Of a stretch of 48,588 nucleotides of DNA, positions 9,584 through 22,643 are shown piece by piece (positions within the stretch are counted from its first letter, which is position 1; every line of letters begins with the position of its first letter). The position numbers and the translations under genes are program-made. The notes beneath the pieces were generated by a model. The model did no database searches and was not told the origin of the DNA. It saw only the letters and a program-made list of their open reading frames with translations. Source of the DNA: Syncephalis plumigaleata (Eukaryota > Zoopagomycota > Zoopagomycetes > Zoopagales > Piptocephalidaceae); contig JAIXMF010000064.1 of assembly GCA_025201365.1 (NCBI GenBank), positions 1 through 48,588 of the forward strand. Direction: 5' to 3'.

Positions 9584-10753
9584 ATGACCGACAATAGTAA
9601 TCGTGCTGGTGATATCACTACTACTGCTGCTGCTGTTGCTGCTACTTGTCAGCTAGTCAACTGTGAAACTAGCAATGTATCATGTAGAGCACACGCTAAT
9701 GCCGATATCGCCTTAACTATTGGACATTCTAGTTTGAAACAAGTCGACACAAGTTGCAATAATAATGGCAGTGTCAATAACCCGTTGCTAGGGACAACAC
9801 GGGTTCAGCGTGTCAAGCGAGCATGTCTGCCACTAGGCTTGTTTGCAAATCGCTGCACATCACTTGTCGGTCCATTGATTGGCATGATTTTATTCATAAT
9901 AGGCATACGCATGTTTATCACAATAACACCGTCTAATAGCGGTGTCGACAAAGATGCACTAGTATCACTGAGAGCACAAATGAATACAGGCAATTACAAC
10001 TTGCAACTGCTGAACACACTGATCGAAAAGCAAAGACCAACCGGATTGTTTGACACTTACTTGTACGCTAGACCCATCGATACAACTGATGGAACACGCA
10101 ACAATAACAACGATAACAACAATAATGATTACACCAAAGAACAAGAATCATCGTCGGATAAGCGTGCCACATTCAACTACTTAATGGCGATATATGAGAC
10201 ACGGTTACGTGCGGATAGATTTGCTTACCAGGTCAAATGCACGATAGGTTGGATCATGATTGTAATCGGTGTTATGGCTATGTTCGCGCAAGCATGGTTC
10301 GATTGGATGTGTTCATCTTCAGACGACAACGACAACTATCACGAACGATTGTGTATGACATGCGACCATACTGGTCCATTCAGATTATTATCATCATCTG
10401 ATGTTAACATTCGTGATAAACCAGCGGTAATATTAAATGAAGAAAGCGGTAATTCATCAAACAACACTGGTAAATGTGTAGACTCATCTTCTATAACTAC
10501 TAGTGGCCATATCACTGACACGATAGTAACCATGCCGATATCTGTCGAGCATGATGATGCACAAACACAAGATACGTGTACACGTACGAATCAGCCATCA
10601 GCTAACGAAGCAACACGCTTGATTGTGGAATCCAGCAGTAGGCAGCATCGTAGTCTACCAGAGCCACGTCCTATTTGTGCCACATTAGGCACTGGAATTA
10701 CGTGGACGCCTGCCTGTCTGCATAATCTAAACCACACTACCGATCCTATGTAA
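9584..10753 (+). CDS. Orphan membrane protein with two predicted transmembrane segments
   Basis: An uninterrupted frame of 389 residues from ATG 9584. Two hydrophobic helices stand out: P-L-I-G-M-I-L-F-I-I-G-I-R near residue 105 and I-G-W-I-M-I-V-I-G-V-M-A-M-F near 220. The roughly 90 residues between them contain Asn-rich sequence and N-N-D type glycosylation-like sites. The C-terminal half is long, polar and Thr/Ser-rich, with a possible C-x2-C after the second helix. A hairpin topology with both tails on one side is the simplest reading. I do not recognise the family. The length without stops and codon use like its neighbours support a real gene. It is convergent with HIS5, 122 bp apart. 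Confidence 0.65.
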   Translation: MTDNSNRAGDITTTAAAVAATCQLVNCETSNVSCRAHANADIALTIGHSSLKQVDTSCNNNGSVNNPLLGTTRVQRVKRACLPLGLFANRCTSLVGPLIGMILFIIGIRMFITITPSNSGVDKDALVSLRAQMNTGNYNLQLLNTLIEKQRPTGLFDTYLYARPIDTTDGTRNNNNDNNNNDYTKEQESSSDKRATFNYLMAIYETRLRADRFAYQVKCTIGWIMIVIGVMAMFAQAWFDWMCSSSDDNDNYHERLCMTCDHTGPFRLLSSSDVNIRDKPAVILNEESGNSSNNTGKCVDSSSITTSGHITDTIVTMPISVEHDDAQTQDTCTRTNQPSANEATRLIVESSSRQHRSLPEPRPICATLGTGITWTPACLHNLNHTTDPM

Positions 10754-10874
10754 TTTATTTATTGTTTATCTACTATGTATTTGTCGAAATAGCTGCAATA
10801 AATTAAATAGGCCATTGGCCACATTTAAGCAAAAGGATAGTCCAATGATCTTTTAATGACACGACATGCAACAT

Positions 10875-12249
10875 CTAACCGAGTGATGGATTGGCCAGTG
10901 CTTCAGACAGCTTAGTCAATGTCGCATCAGTCTCGGTGGGTGTGCCAACGGTAATGCGTAGACAACCCGCGCATCCCAGTTCATTGCCGCGATAGCGTAC
11001 GACGACACCTTCATTTGCCATCCATCGGTAGATACGCTCGGCCCGCTGACTATCAGGCTCGTTTGTATCGCGTCCACCAATAACGCATAATACGAAGTTA
11101 GCATCTTCATGTCCCATCACCCGTATTACACCGGGTAGCGTCACAAGTGTCTCGGATAGTCGTTTGCGTTCATTTAGCAGTTGTTGCACGATATTTCGCA
11201 TCTTGTCAATGCCTTCTGATGATACTGCCTGCTCGGCAAGAGCAATGGTGGGTGCCGGGATGTTATACGGTGCCTTGATCACATTAAGCCAATGGATGAT
11301 GCGAGGCGATGCCAATGCAATACCAAGTCTATACGCATCCCATGCTTAGCATGCTTTCCTTTTGATCAATTCAACATGATCATGTAGACTGCTTACCGAA
11401 TAGCTGCTAAACCAAAGCTTTTACTCAGTGTTTGCATCACAATAAGGTTCGGATAACGCGTAATCCATCGGGCTACACTTCCCTTTGCGTTGTCGTCGTC
11501 ATCCTCGCCATTCGTATCGGCAGACGATGCATCAACGAAGTCAATATAAGCCTCGTCGACCACCACTAAGCCACGATAGTCTGACTCGAGAATACGTCGT
11601 ATATCCCGTTTGTTCAGACACACACCGGTGGGATTGCCGGGTGAGCACAAGAACATGATGCGAATATTCGTGTCTTTCGTCGTTTCCGCTAGAATCTATA
11701 AGCGATGTAGAGAGATAGTATGTGTTAACTCCTCCCCTTTTGCATTCATCTATGATGGTAACGCCATACCTTATTTACTTGCAACTGGAATCGACCATTT
11801 TCAACGTCAAGCGGCACTTTGACAACACCTAGATCATTGGTGGTCGCGGACACACTGTACATGCCATAGGTCGGTGGACATATTAGGATCTTGTGCTGAC
11901 CGGGCACGCCAAATACTCGCATAATAATATCGATAGCCTCGTCGGAACCAACGCCGAAAAACGCCCATTCCGGTCCTGGTACACGACGCCACTGCGTGTA
12001 TTTCTCCTTGACGCGTAGATTCAACGGGTCCGGATAGCGGTGATAGCTGGCACGTGTATCCGCTTTATCAACACTAGTGTCTACGCCACGACTAGACGGC
12101 TGTCCCGATAACATAGCGGGACCATGCGCGTTTTCGTTGGCATCCAGCAGTATACCCGTGCTGTAGTCATCACGAGCACAACGGTAAGGAGTAAGTGCAC
12201 GGATATTGGGACGAACTAGTTCGTCTATTGAGAAATCACCGCTAGTCAT
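10875..12249 (-). CDS. HIS5: Histidinol-phosphate aminotransferase
   Basis: Three exons (12249-11770, 11695-11397, 11328-10875) encode 410 residues. It is a class I/II PLP aminotransferase that converts imidazole acetol phosphate to histidinol phosphate. Visible hallmarks: L-D-A-N-E-N-A-H-G-P near the N-terminus, H-R-Y-P-D-P, G-V-G-S-D-E-A-I-D, C-P-P-T-Y-G-M-Y, L-C-S-P-G-N-P-T-G, V-V-D-E-A-Y-I-D-F, and T-L-S-K-S-F-G-L-A-A-I-R-L-G with the PLP lysine. The C-terminus has R-I-T-V-G-T. The second exon contains a short Asp-rich insertion (around 11495-11515) not usual for the family. Length is otherwise typical. Intron 1 has a TTAAC branch-like site. Confidence 0.95.
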
Positions 12250-12463
12250 ACTACGAGTAATTGATTACTATTACTGAGAAAGGAGTGAAAAGAAAAGCAA
12301 TATGCGAAAGGAAACACCTGTGACTGTGCAGTCAGAAAGATCTTTGATTGTTTTGAATATACACTTGATTAATGATTGGTTTATTTGCTACAAAATTAAA
12401 GGAGTGCGCGATAAACAGAATAACATGTATCATTCATGCGATTATACATCATTGTAGTCGCAA

Positions 12464-14111
12464 TTATCGCTTGGAATTGAACAGTTGATTACGCTGACCA
12501 CCGAATAGTAGTGTCGTATGCGAATTTGCTCGGCCTAATGGTGATGAAGTCAGCTTACGAGTACTGCCACCCATACCATCAAATGTATAATGACCGGGTG
12601 GACGTGTTTTCTAATAAATATAGTATAAGCAACAAATACATGTCTATTATAAATAGCTAGGTACTTGTACACCTACCATAATCTGTTTCATGCCTATAAT
12701 TCTCTTGCTATGAAGATTGTTGGTAATAAGTCTTGAAGTAGGTATGTTAACCTTCTTACTGCTGCTGCTGCTACTTATTGAATCATTCTGTAGTTCATCT
12801 AGTATCTGTATATCTGTATAGGCTTTATCACGCATGTCTACAGTAGAAGAACGCTCAGTTGTACTACTACAACTACTACTAGTATTATTATTACTAGTAG
12901 TTCGCATTAGTGCAGACGATGAGTTTATCAGGTCCCGTTTCAATTCGTCGAGCATTGTACTAATCTTCCGAGTCTACGTCATGTTATTAGTCTATTATTC
13001 CCTATGATATTCCTTGCACTATTTCATCTTACCTTTGCTTGTTCCTCGCATAATTGAGCCATTGCCACTCGTGCTCGTACCTTAGTGGCATCGTGACTTT
13101 TCTTTTCATCTTCAAGTTGCTTCATTGTACTATTCAATTGTCTATTGCACAGTATAGTTAGCTCGATTGCAATTACAATTTATATCATCCCTCTTACTGG
13201 CGTGATCCAGATAACTCGAGTAGTAATGCTTTCATCATCGTGTCTTGATTAGCTACATTCGTCTTTATATAGGTATTCAATAGCGTTTCATCATGCCGAT
13301 CCAACTTCTGCTCCAGTATGTTCTGCACACTAAACATTGATTATCAAAATAGTTATAGACGATCATCCATTGTAACTTACCATGCTACACGTTGTAGCTC
13401 TTCCACTTGTTTATTTTTCTCTTCCAAGGCGGATTTCAAGGCGATTGATTGCGTTTTTAACGATCTATTTGTTACTTCGTAATGATGTACTTGATCACGT
13501 AGCTCAACAAGGGCATTCTTATCTTCCGCCATATTCCGATGCATTAGACGTAATTGTAACTCGTGTGATGATTTTACTTCAGCTATTTCCTCTATCAGTC
13601 CACGTATACGATTATTCATGGCAGCTATCTTTTCCTATAGGTAATACCGTTTAACATTCGATATATATGTATGTATATATCACTGTTATATCAGCCAATT
13701 ACCTCGTTTTCCCCGTTTGCTTGTCCTATCATTTGAGTATTTGGCGCTTTACTCGTGCTAGCAGCCATAGTATCATTACTAGTAGGCCAATTACCGTATA
13801 ATTGAAGCATCTTGAACACTTTACGTTCCACTCGACATATCGGACAGCGCGGTGATTGTTCTAACCAGCGTAGTATACTATAATAATTCATAAACTAATT
13901 AGAACTGCTGTCTGCATATATGTATACGTATATATATTACCATAGACTATGAAAAAAGTGTCCACCTTATAGTAAAAGAGAGAGAGATTAGCAAATATTT
14001 GGTTAAAACACGTCATTTCCACTCCAACTTCTTACAAGGTAGTGCGGCCACAGACGATTCCCTACTACCGCTGTTACCAGTAAATGCGTCATAGCATATA
14101 ATACACTCCAT
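12464..14111 (-). CDS. TRAIP-like RING E3 ubiquitin ligase
   Basis: The RING is spliced from three exons: 14111-14036 gives M-E-C-I-I-C-Y-D, a 25-nt exon at 13965-13941 gives C-G-H-F-F-H-S-L-C, and the exon starting at 13877 gives I-L-R-W-L-E-Q-S-P-R-C-P-I-C-R-V. Together they form a complete C3HC4-type ring. Several coiled-coil exons follow (13377-13619 is rich in L/E/K/Q heptads), then a Ser-rich stretch and a C-terminal F-D-G-M-G-G-S-T-R-K motif, which matches the F-D-G-L-G-G segment of TRAIP. TRAIP acts at replisomes and DNA-protein crosslinks. The middle exon boundaries were not all traced. The short C-terminus lacks an obvious PIP box. Confidence 0.72.
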
Positions 14112-14385
14112 ACTGGCGTACTAAGTAATAAACGCGAATAAGAAGTAGTCAAGAAAAGTGATAACAAAGAAATGATAAAATGATTAACAAAGTGACAACA
14201 AAAAAAACAATAACGCGAACATGATTCCATTTTATAGTGATCCTTGATGTCATCTGATGATATCAGTCAATAATTACATGTTCTATTATAAATGATTCGA
14301 TACTACATCGACGAGTATTCAATTGTATCCATTGCAATCGATTAATCATTATATGATGTAGAATATCTTTTTTATTTCAGCCTAT

Positions 14386-15815
14386 CTACGATGGTCGACG
14401 ACTAGCATCATCGCTACGTAGAGAATGTTCGGCTTTACCGAGTTTTTCTCGGCCTTGTTCAACTACTTGTTGAGCTTTCTCGCGCCCTTGTTCCACTTTG
14501 ACTTGGACCCAGTTTGCCGCATCATTACCCTGCTCGTGTATCTGCTTTACAGCATCATCCAGGGCATGTTGAGCATCTTCAAGCGTGGCTTCAACGCGTT
14601 CTCGTAAGGCTTCCGTCTTGGCTCGCACCTGATCGTTTGCCTCGCTCGCTGCTTTCTCTGCTGCTTTCTCTGCTGCTGGTAGCTTCTCCTTCACTTCTTC
14701 GCCGCGTGCTCGTAGCCAACCCGAGACATGATCGCCTTGTTGACGCGCCTCATCCGCTTTCTTCTTTAGTTCCTCTGTTAACTCGCCAGCTCGCTGACTA
14801 GCATCCTCGCTGACACCGCCTAGCGAACTACGTACACGATGCTCCATGCCGTCCATTTCTTGACGGGCACGTGCCACACCAGTGCTCACCGTTCGTTCGA
14901 GATTTTGACGTAGCTGACCAACTTGGTTTACACTCTGAGCGACAGTTTCACGAGCCTTATCGCTGCCATCCAACACGGCGGGTGCATGTCGACGCACGGT
15001 ATCACGTATTTCGGGCGAGTCGGCTGTCTCGCGTAGCAAACCAAAGGTGGATTGCGTGGTTTTTGGCATAAAGTACCAGGCTGCACCAACTGCGGCAGCT
15101 GTAGGGTAGAGGAGACGCGCTAGGAATGTGCGACGACTTGCCAAGATACTACCCGCTAGACCCGCCAATCCAATATACAGTAGATTTGGCATCATTGGCT
15201 CATCGGATGCATGCACCTTACGTACCGTACCTGTAGTAGTTACATGTTATTCGGTTAATTATCAGGATACATACTAAATGTAACGATAACCTACGTTCCA
15301 CTTGTTTTTCAGCGTCAATAACCTTATCAACAAAATGTTTGCCCTGGGTCTATTATGATATAATTAATACGTCATAGTCCGCATATTTTTAGCTTGCCAT
15401 GGCATTTCTTACCGTAGCGTCATGGGTTACGTTCGTTGCCGTTTCACGGGCATCACTAAGTAGTATTTGCAATCGACTAGGTGCGGCTGACTGATCGACA
15501 TTGGTCTCCACTGGTTCGTCATAAATGCCCAACTATAATAGAAAGCAAAACAAAAAGAATAAAGTTGTTTAGCGTTGCTATTACGAATAGTGAATCAACC
15601 CGCTTCGCTTACCTTTTCCTTACGTCCTTGTGCGTGCATAGGTGGATTGATCGCGTAGGATAGACCTGACACGGCCGATACACCTCCCACGGCCAGTCCT
15701 ATGACACGGGAAGTAGAATATCGCTACAAAGAAGGGTAAATACAAGCAAGTATTAAGTAATTGCTAACTAGCCTACCTGAGTTGCATTTTGCACGGCGCG
15801 CGCGAATACCGACAT
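14386..15815 (-). CDS. MICOS subunit of the MIC26/MIC27 (apolipoprotein O-like) family
   Basis: Five exons (15815-15777, 15723-15613, 15532-15413, 15349-15295, 15230-14386) encode 389 residues. The N-terminus is a short presequence with one helix (V-I-G-L-A-V-G-G-V-S-A-V). The family core includes L-G-I-Y-D-E-P, a charged coiled segment, then M-P-N-L-L-Y-I-G-L-A-G-L-A-G-S-I-L-A and A-A-W-Y-F-M-P. MIC26/27 proteins sit in the mitochondrial inner membrane and shape crista junctions. The C-terminal half, about 180 residues, is a long Ala/Glu/Lys/Gln-rich helix resembling apolipoprotein or LEA-type repeats, longer than I would expect for fungal Mic27. This tail may bind lipid, which is inference. 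Confidence 0.82.
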
Positions 15816-16290
15816 GGTTTACTTTTGCGTGATTTACCGAATAGTCAGTCAATGGTAACGGCTGTAGAACGGATACAATTCTAGTGCTTACCGAATATAT
15901 GAAGGATAGTAATGCAAAGAACGAAAAAGAAAAAAAGAGATAGATAGTTACTAGGCGAGTAAACCATTCCACTATGAGACAAGTAAATCCGGATTTTTTA
16001 TACTGATTCACCTAAAATGATGTAATACATTGTCGTTTCTCGTCATGCTAATCGTAGTCCATTCTACGTCATGCTCTAGTGTTCCATCTCGATTAATTTA
16101 ACCAAAACAGAAATAATTTATTAAACCAGTTGACTCGGATGGTCAATCATTTGTATATAGATACGATAAAGAAAGGGAAATATAGTTGTGTATATAAATA
16201 TTAGATGTATAGGTTCACCATTGAGAAAAGAAAATAGCCCTACTATTACTATTACTACTAATAGTTAGTGAATCAGTTAATGATTGCAAA

Positions 16291-19200
16291 TCATCGAGAT
16301 CGACCTGAAGACGCGGTTGATGTTGGTATTGTCGTCGTTAAATAGTCGCGCTCCCATTCTTCCTTGAGCGTTTCCAATGTCTCCGGTGTGACTACTTTAC
16401 CCCAGCTAACTGCTTCTACGATGACTTCATTGACTTGTCGCAATAAAGCTGCCTCCTCTTCCGCTTCATCTTTGGCGGTATCAGCCGTACCAGCGGCATT
16501 TTCCTCCTTTACAGCACTATTTGTAGCACTAGTTGTAGCACTAGTAGGTGTTGTAGTCGGTGTTGGTTCCATGTGCCATAGTCCACGTGTCAACATGCGA
16601 ACTAGACTTTCAAAGTCGTTACAACGCATTAGACGACGATGATTACGCTCGAGAAGAGCGAGTCCCACGCGTAGCACGGTCTCGGCAACTCCTTCTGCCA
16701 TAGCAACATCCCATACGCGCAACACAAAAGGCAGCGGGTAATTATACGCAAAAATGGTAAGGAACCATTGCGAGGCAAAGAGCGGGGTAGGAATGGCGTG
16801 TTCCATAAAATGAGCATGAATAACGGGGAGATGCATCTCGATCAGTCGCGTAAGTTGATGCAAACGTAGATGTAACCCACTCATGGTAGGAGTGAACATC
16901 GTACGAAGATTGAACGAGTCAAGTAGACGTACAAAAGTGCAGAATGCATCGACTTCCGGCATATTCATTAGGAGGGGACCGGCCAAAAAGCCCAATCCTT
17001 GACAATAGCCCACTTCCGCGTCGTAGATGGCATAGGCACGTAGTAGTCGACCGAGTGCGCGTTGTCCCTTGCCACCCGCCTCACGGAACATCGCCACACC
17101 GGGGAAGGTACGTGCTAAATCTCGAACGATAATCTTGTCAAAAGGTGATCGTTCCGCTAATAGTTTCGGATACACCGGTGCCAAATGCGTAGCAGCCGAT
17201 CGGGTTAACGCTCGCCAAACACGTCCACGTAGCAATGACGGCACACCTTGTCGTAATCGACTAGCCAGAAGATGAGGCGTACGTCTAGCTACTAAGGGAT
17301 AGGAGCGTGTAACGGCACGCCAGAATGCCGCATCAGGTAGACCAGGCGTGGAGAAGAGAGCAGATTCTGCATCCGATGTATTATCATCGATCGAGTGAAA
17401 GTTCAACTCGGATGGATCAGCGCAGAATGGATCGATCATACGCTTAACAGATACCTTTCGTTGCATGCTTGCGTTCAAACTATTCGGTGAAGCAAGCGGT
17501 GAAGACGGTAGTTTTATGGCAGACGTGGGTGTAGTTACCGTGCTAGCACTTTTCGATATCGTTTGCTGATTGATATTCGTGTTGATAGGTGCCAATGGCA
17601 GCGCCGAACTAGTACGACGAATGACGGCACCTACCATCGCTAATGGTGCACTTATCATGGATGATTTACGCTTAGGTACACGTAGATCGGTGCCACTCGC
17701 TAATCGACGTAGTGTCAGTGAGGTAGCTCCACTATTATTAGTTGTTAACGTGGCTGTCTTTAGCTTTACAGCTGCCTTGGGATCACTAGTCAGTTGATTA
17801 TTTTGTCGTTCCAATTGTTCCAATAGTAGTTGATTCGCCTTTTCCTCCGATGTTTGTGATTGATCTGCTTGATCAGATTCATCTAATGATTCAGTGCTAA
17901 TGATTGCCGCATTGTTATTGCTACCATCTAGATTAACAGTTGTCTCGCTTGATCGAAGTGCCGATGGTTTATGTGGAGCGTGTGGCACTACAAATGCATG
18001 TTGCTTCAAGCCATCCGGACTATGAATGATCGTGTCGATCTCTCCTGAGGTACGATTTCCTGGCAAGTTCATCGGTGTCCTACTATTCAATTCTACAGGT
18101 TCGGGCGATTCTATTTCACTAGTTGAACTAGGATCACCTCCCGAATGATCAATATCAGTGTCAGTATCCGATAATTGATCAGAAGATGAGGTTATCGATG
18201 ATATCGACGGATGGCGTGGATGCAAGCGTGTTACCGTAGGCATAGATGATGATGGCATAGGTAGCGGTGTAACTGGTGGACGCGCTCTTCGTAGATTACT
18301 CTTTCGTCTTGGTCGCATTGATCTAATTGATTTTATTGATCGCGCATCATCGTCGTCATCGTCGTCGTCATCGTCATTAACATCGTCATTGCCACATTCA
18401 ACTCCACTGTAACTCGGACCATCTACACCGTGTAAATGATGTTGTCGTCTTCGTCGACGTCGACGTCGTGTAGTATGACGACCACTCAGCACGGCCAATC
18501 GATCCACTTCATTGTCATCTCGGTCAGGTGTCCATTCGAATAATGAAACGGTACGTGGTTTAGTTGCACTTCGATAATAGCCATCATCCTCATCGAGACT
18601 GTCACTCTCCGATAGAACCATTATAGAATCATCATCTGGACTATAGACGTTGTCGTCATTGATCTTTTCATCTGTCATGCTTGTAGTAGTTGTAGTACTA
18701 GTTGTCATATCTGTCGAAGGTGCCACCGCCCCTGTATTCATGCTAAACGAACGAAATCGTCCAAATCCACGACTCATTAAATCGCCAACGTAACTGACCA
18801 CATTCATGGTGGCAGCTGTCTCTGTTGCAGCAGTTGTTTCCGATGCTTGTTTAACCTCTTCCACGTTAATTGTAACATCCTCGACTGTCGATGCTAGTAT
18901 CATACTATCTGATACACTCTTCTTCTCTTCCATGTCATTCATTGCCGTTGTAGTTGTTGTTGTAGTCCCATCGTCCATCATTTCATTTTCTATTACTATT
19001 TCCACTTGTTCACTCTCTACGATAATGGTCGAGTTTGCTTTCGTCGCTGACTCTTGTGAAACTATCTCTTGATGAGCAACGAGCGATGAGCTACGCGTTA
19101 ATCCATACTGCCTTGAAAATGGTAGTGGTCCGTCATTTTGTCGTGAAACGGTACGAGGTGGTATGCGACGTGGCTCATAACCGGCAGTTGTACTTCGTCG

Positions 19201-19986
19201 CATTAGTCGTGCCTGGTTCTTACCGATATCGCGTACTAGTGCGGCCTCACCCTTGCCCGCCAATTCTAAACTAAGTTTAATTGGTGCCGCGGATAGTCGT
19301 CTCGTCATTTCCGCTGATTTCGCATTTGGCAAGGGAGGTTGCGGCAATGGTTTACGCTCACGATGTCGACGCTGTTCCAGTCGATTGGTCAATAGATTCG
19401 AGTCCACCTTATCGCTTAGTTCGTCATTGAGTTGCTCCATATCCTGCATAATCGCTTCAGTGTTCATCGAGAATGTCGAAGCCATCGAGGCAATCGAGGT
19501 AACCGAGGCGATAGAAGAAATGGAACTAGGCCGATGATATCGATCACGCGTGAAACGACCTGTCCCGCCAACGGTACTCGATCGTCGAAGTGGATTTGCC
19601 GAAGATGGGCTAAGACAATCTGGATCCTCGTTAAGCGTATCATTGCTATGATCTACATAGTTGAATGTTATTTATGGCTATCATTATATAACTCGCTAAT
19701 GCATACCTGATATTTGATCGTCTATCTTTTCTTCTCCCTCACTTTGCTCCTCCTCGTCTTCGTCGTCGTCTTCTTCCTCTGAACAAGATGATGCACGTTT
19801 ATACATGTCCTGCTCATCAGGATCACTAAAGCCAGTCATACAGGCATCCTCTACCGCGTGTATCTGATTGGCGTAGGCATACTCCGTGTCGGACACATCG
19901 CTTGTCCCACCACCTAGTGCAAGTTCCTCGGTGGATGGTAGTTGTAGATTTGAAATGGACGTTGTTGCCATGACTATGTCTACCAT
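16291..19986 (-). CDS. TBC-domain Rab GTPase-activating protein, GYP5/EVI5-like
   Basis: Two exons (19986-19707 and 19652-16291) encode 1213 residues. The N-terminal ~750 residues are disordered: acidic runs, Ser/Thr tracts, a poly-Asp run near 18340-18380 and a poly-Arg run near 18440-18470. The TBC domain follows: L-R-Q-G-V-P-S-L-L-R-G-R-V-W, D-L-A-R-T-F-P-G with the arginine finger, D-A-E-V-G-Y-C-Q-G-L-G-F-L-A-G with the glutamine finger, F-A-S-Q-W-F-L-T-I-F and V-L-R-V-W-D. Both catalytic fingers are present, so it should be an active GAP. Spacing after Y-C-Q-G (G-P-L-L-M-N-M-P-E) is that of the Gyp5/EVI5 branch, which act on Sec4/Ypt1-type Rabs. Two early ATGs (residues 1 and 6) could serve as start. 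Confidence 0.88.
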
Positions 19987-22071
19987 TTTATGCTAATAAA
20001 AATGCCAATAGGAAATACTCGGCACTACTGACTAATTATATCGTGGTGGATCTTCTATCAATATGATGATATCCTATATTATTCGAGTAACACTACTGCT
20101 TACCATGTAATGAAAAAGTTTAAAAATATCGCACAAACAATGAATATCCTCTTAAGAGAATAATCAATTCACCGGGCAACGGTCACGACAATAAGCTGTG
20201 ACCGCCGAATATCCTATAGTATATTTGATAAACAATGGAATAGTCAAGTTAGCTAACCTTTATATTGATAATAATACGAGTAATAATACGAGTAATAGAA
20301 TAGCCATTGAACTATCCTAGCAATATTTCACTTGTCTATAAAGAAATAGAGATATAGTTGACTACAAGCGTATGCCTTCTGTAGACACACTATCTATCAC
20401 CTATAAGGTATGTCCTTATAGTAACAAGACGCATAACTAGCTGACATGTTCCGTCATAGTCGTGTCCCTTTTCCCTCCCAACTTCATCTTACGCTTACCC
20501 GTGACTATTACTTATAAACCGAATGAATGCTACTGCTACTTAATGCGTAGAAAGACGTATTGAAAATGATATAAACCAACTGAATATAGGAAAGAAAAGG
20601 GAATTCCGTTGTAAAAGACAACTAGATGAGAGATGCTCATCAATGAGACAATAACGGTAACAGCAACTACCGTAAGCCACAATAGAAAGGATAACAACGA
20701 GGAACCGTGCTAAATAGAACAAAGTGATACCAAATAATGATGAACTACTATGTAACAACCAGTATGGATACGTTTCAGGTGTATAGCTTTTCCCTTTACT
20801 CCATCAAACACTCCTCTGCACAAATAAGTGTAGCCTAGACCCATCTTCATTCCTACTTGTATACATACTAGTAAGCAGTAAGAATAGACAAAAGCATTAT
20901 TCTTGCAGTATTGTTACTATCATACATACATACATACAAGCAGCAATATTAATAGTATGCGTGTAACAACAAGCATAATATCATAAATTAACGGAGATGA
21001 TATGTGGCACCATTTCCTGTTACCCGATTCATTCATTCAATCTACGGAGATATAAATTTGTATTGCCAAAATAAAATATGTAAAAGTCCGGAAATATCAT
21101 CATCATTATTATCATTATCACCATCCTGTTGAAACACATCGACTGGTTTTCTCCCTCTCTTTCAGGAGAAGAATAAATAAATACAAGTAAGCGAGAGAAG
21201 GGGAAATAGTACGATGTGACGATGTATTGCTAGTACAATTCAATATCATTTTATTACTTACTAGAATAATAATATACCACAAGAGTAAAAGGATGAATCT
21301 ACAAAGGATAAATACACACTATAAGAGGAATAAAGCAAAATAGAGTAGAGTGGGAAGAGAAAAGAGTTAAAGTAAACAAGTCAGCAAAACAAGAAGAAAC
21401 AAGTAAATAGGAGAGAAAGAGGAGAAGGAAGAGGAGGATAGAAAAAAAACACGGAGCGGTAGCCAATAAACCGGATGAACGAAATGTCAACAAGCTAGAA
21501 CGTGCACACTTGTACATTCATGCATCTACTAACGTAGCTTGCCTAGCAAAGTGTAGAGAGCGAATATTGCACCGTTAATGTAGTATAAAGGTGTATGTAG
21601 GTGGATATGTGTGTGTCTGTATACGAGTAGTGTGGCACATTCTATTCTACTAATGATTTGACTGTATATTTCCGCAAAGAGACGCCTTGTCCAGTCACCA
21701 CGTGGTATATCGAAATAACATCATGGATTGGTTCAGTCATGTCACCAATGATAGTGCGATGAATAGCATGATGGAGAACAGACCTAGAGAACTTATAGTA
21801 CTAGATTATTATACAAATATCTAGTTACTGCCAAGCATCATTTGATATTGATAGTGATTGTTGTCAAGTGTTACGATTGATACATCAAGTGCCACTTGTA
21901 TTTATCCACTTTAATCAATACAGCAATAACAAATACAACTACTCATTAAGGAGTATTTAGATTATTATTACAAAGTAAATATTTACTGTATCAACCCTTA
22001 GATCGTTTTATTACTATTGTTATCAGTTACAAATGGTAAATGGACGATAATGAATAATGTTATACGTGTTA
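19987..22071. other. Intergenic region, no gene seen
   Basis: Two kilobases with AT-rich sequence, short CATA repeats near 20920-20940 and purine-rich tracts near 21160-21460. Open frames are short and hydrophobic or low-complexity. No family signature, RNA gene or element end was recognised. Confidence 0.5.
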
Positions 22072-22643
22072 CTAGCAGCACCATTCACAACAACAGCATA
22101 GACATGCACCTAGCGCACTATTATATGGTAAATGCAATACAATAGTAGAGTTAATAATGATCATGAATGAGTACTTTTGCTAGTCTTTCCCCCTTTAAAC
22201 TTACCAGCCTAAGCAAAGGCCATCGTTATTCTTTTGAGGTGGTGCCTGTTGTACGATAACTGGTGGTGGTGGTGGTTGTCCGTAACCTATAAACACGCGA
22301 TAGATGTTGCATAACAACAATAGAATAGAAGCAATGACAAGTAGACATTAGTTTATATAAAGATAGATATAGATAGATATATCACTTACCATAGGCTGGT
22401 TGACCATAACCTATCAATATCAATTGATACAAATACGTCAACACTTGTCAATACAAACACTTTTTATACAAGTAGTATTTCAAACTTACCTGGTTGTGGT
22501 GGAGGAGGAGACTGATTGTAATAACCGGCTGCTTGTCCATAAGCCATAGCAGGCTGTTGAGGATAGCCACCATACGGAGCTGGTTGACCATAGCCTGGGT
22601 AGCCACGGTCGGTGCTTTCGGCGTTATGTTTGGAATCTGCCAT
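22072..22643 (-). CDS. CYSTM-type cysteine-rich membrane protein 1
   Basis: Four exons (22643-22490, 22410-22390, 22286-22205, 22117-22072) encode 100 residues. The body is Gly/Pro/Tyr/Gln-rich with repeated Y-G-Q-P units. Exon 2 is a 21-nt microexon encoding one such unit, and all three upstream introns keep the unit phase. The last exon, 46 nt, encodes A-L-G-A-C-L-C-C-C-C-E-W-C-C. This is the CYSTM module, a palmitoylatable Cys-rich membrane anchor found in stress-related eukaryotic proteins such as yeast YDL012C/YBR016W. A close relative lies divergently at 24244-24833. Confidence 0.85.
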
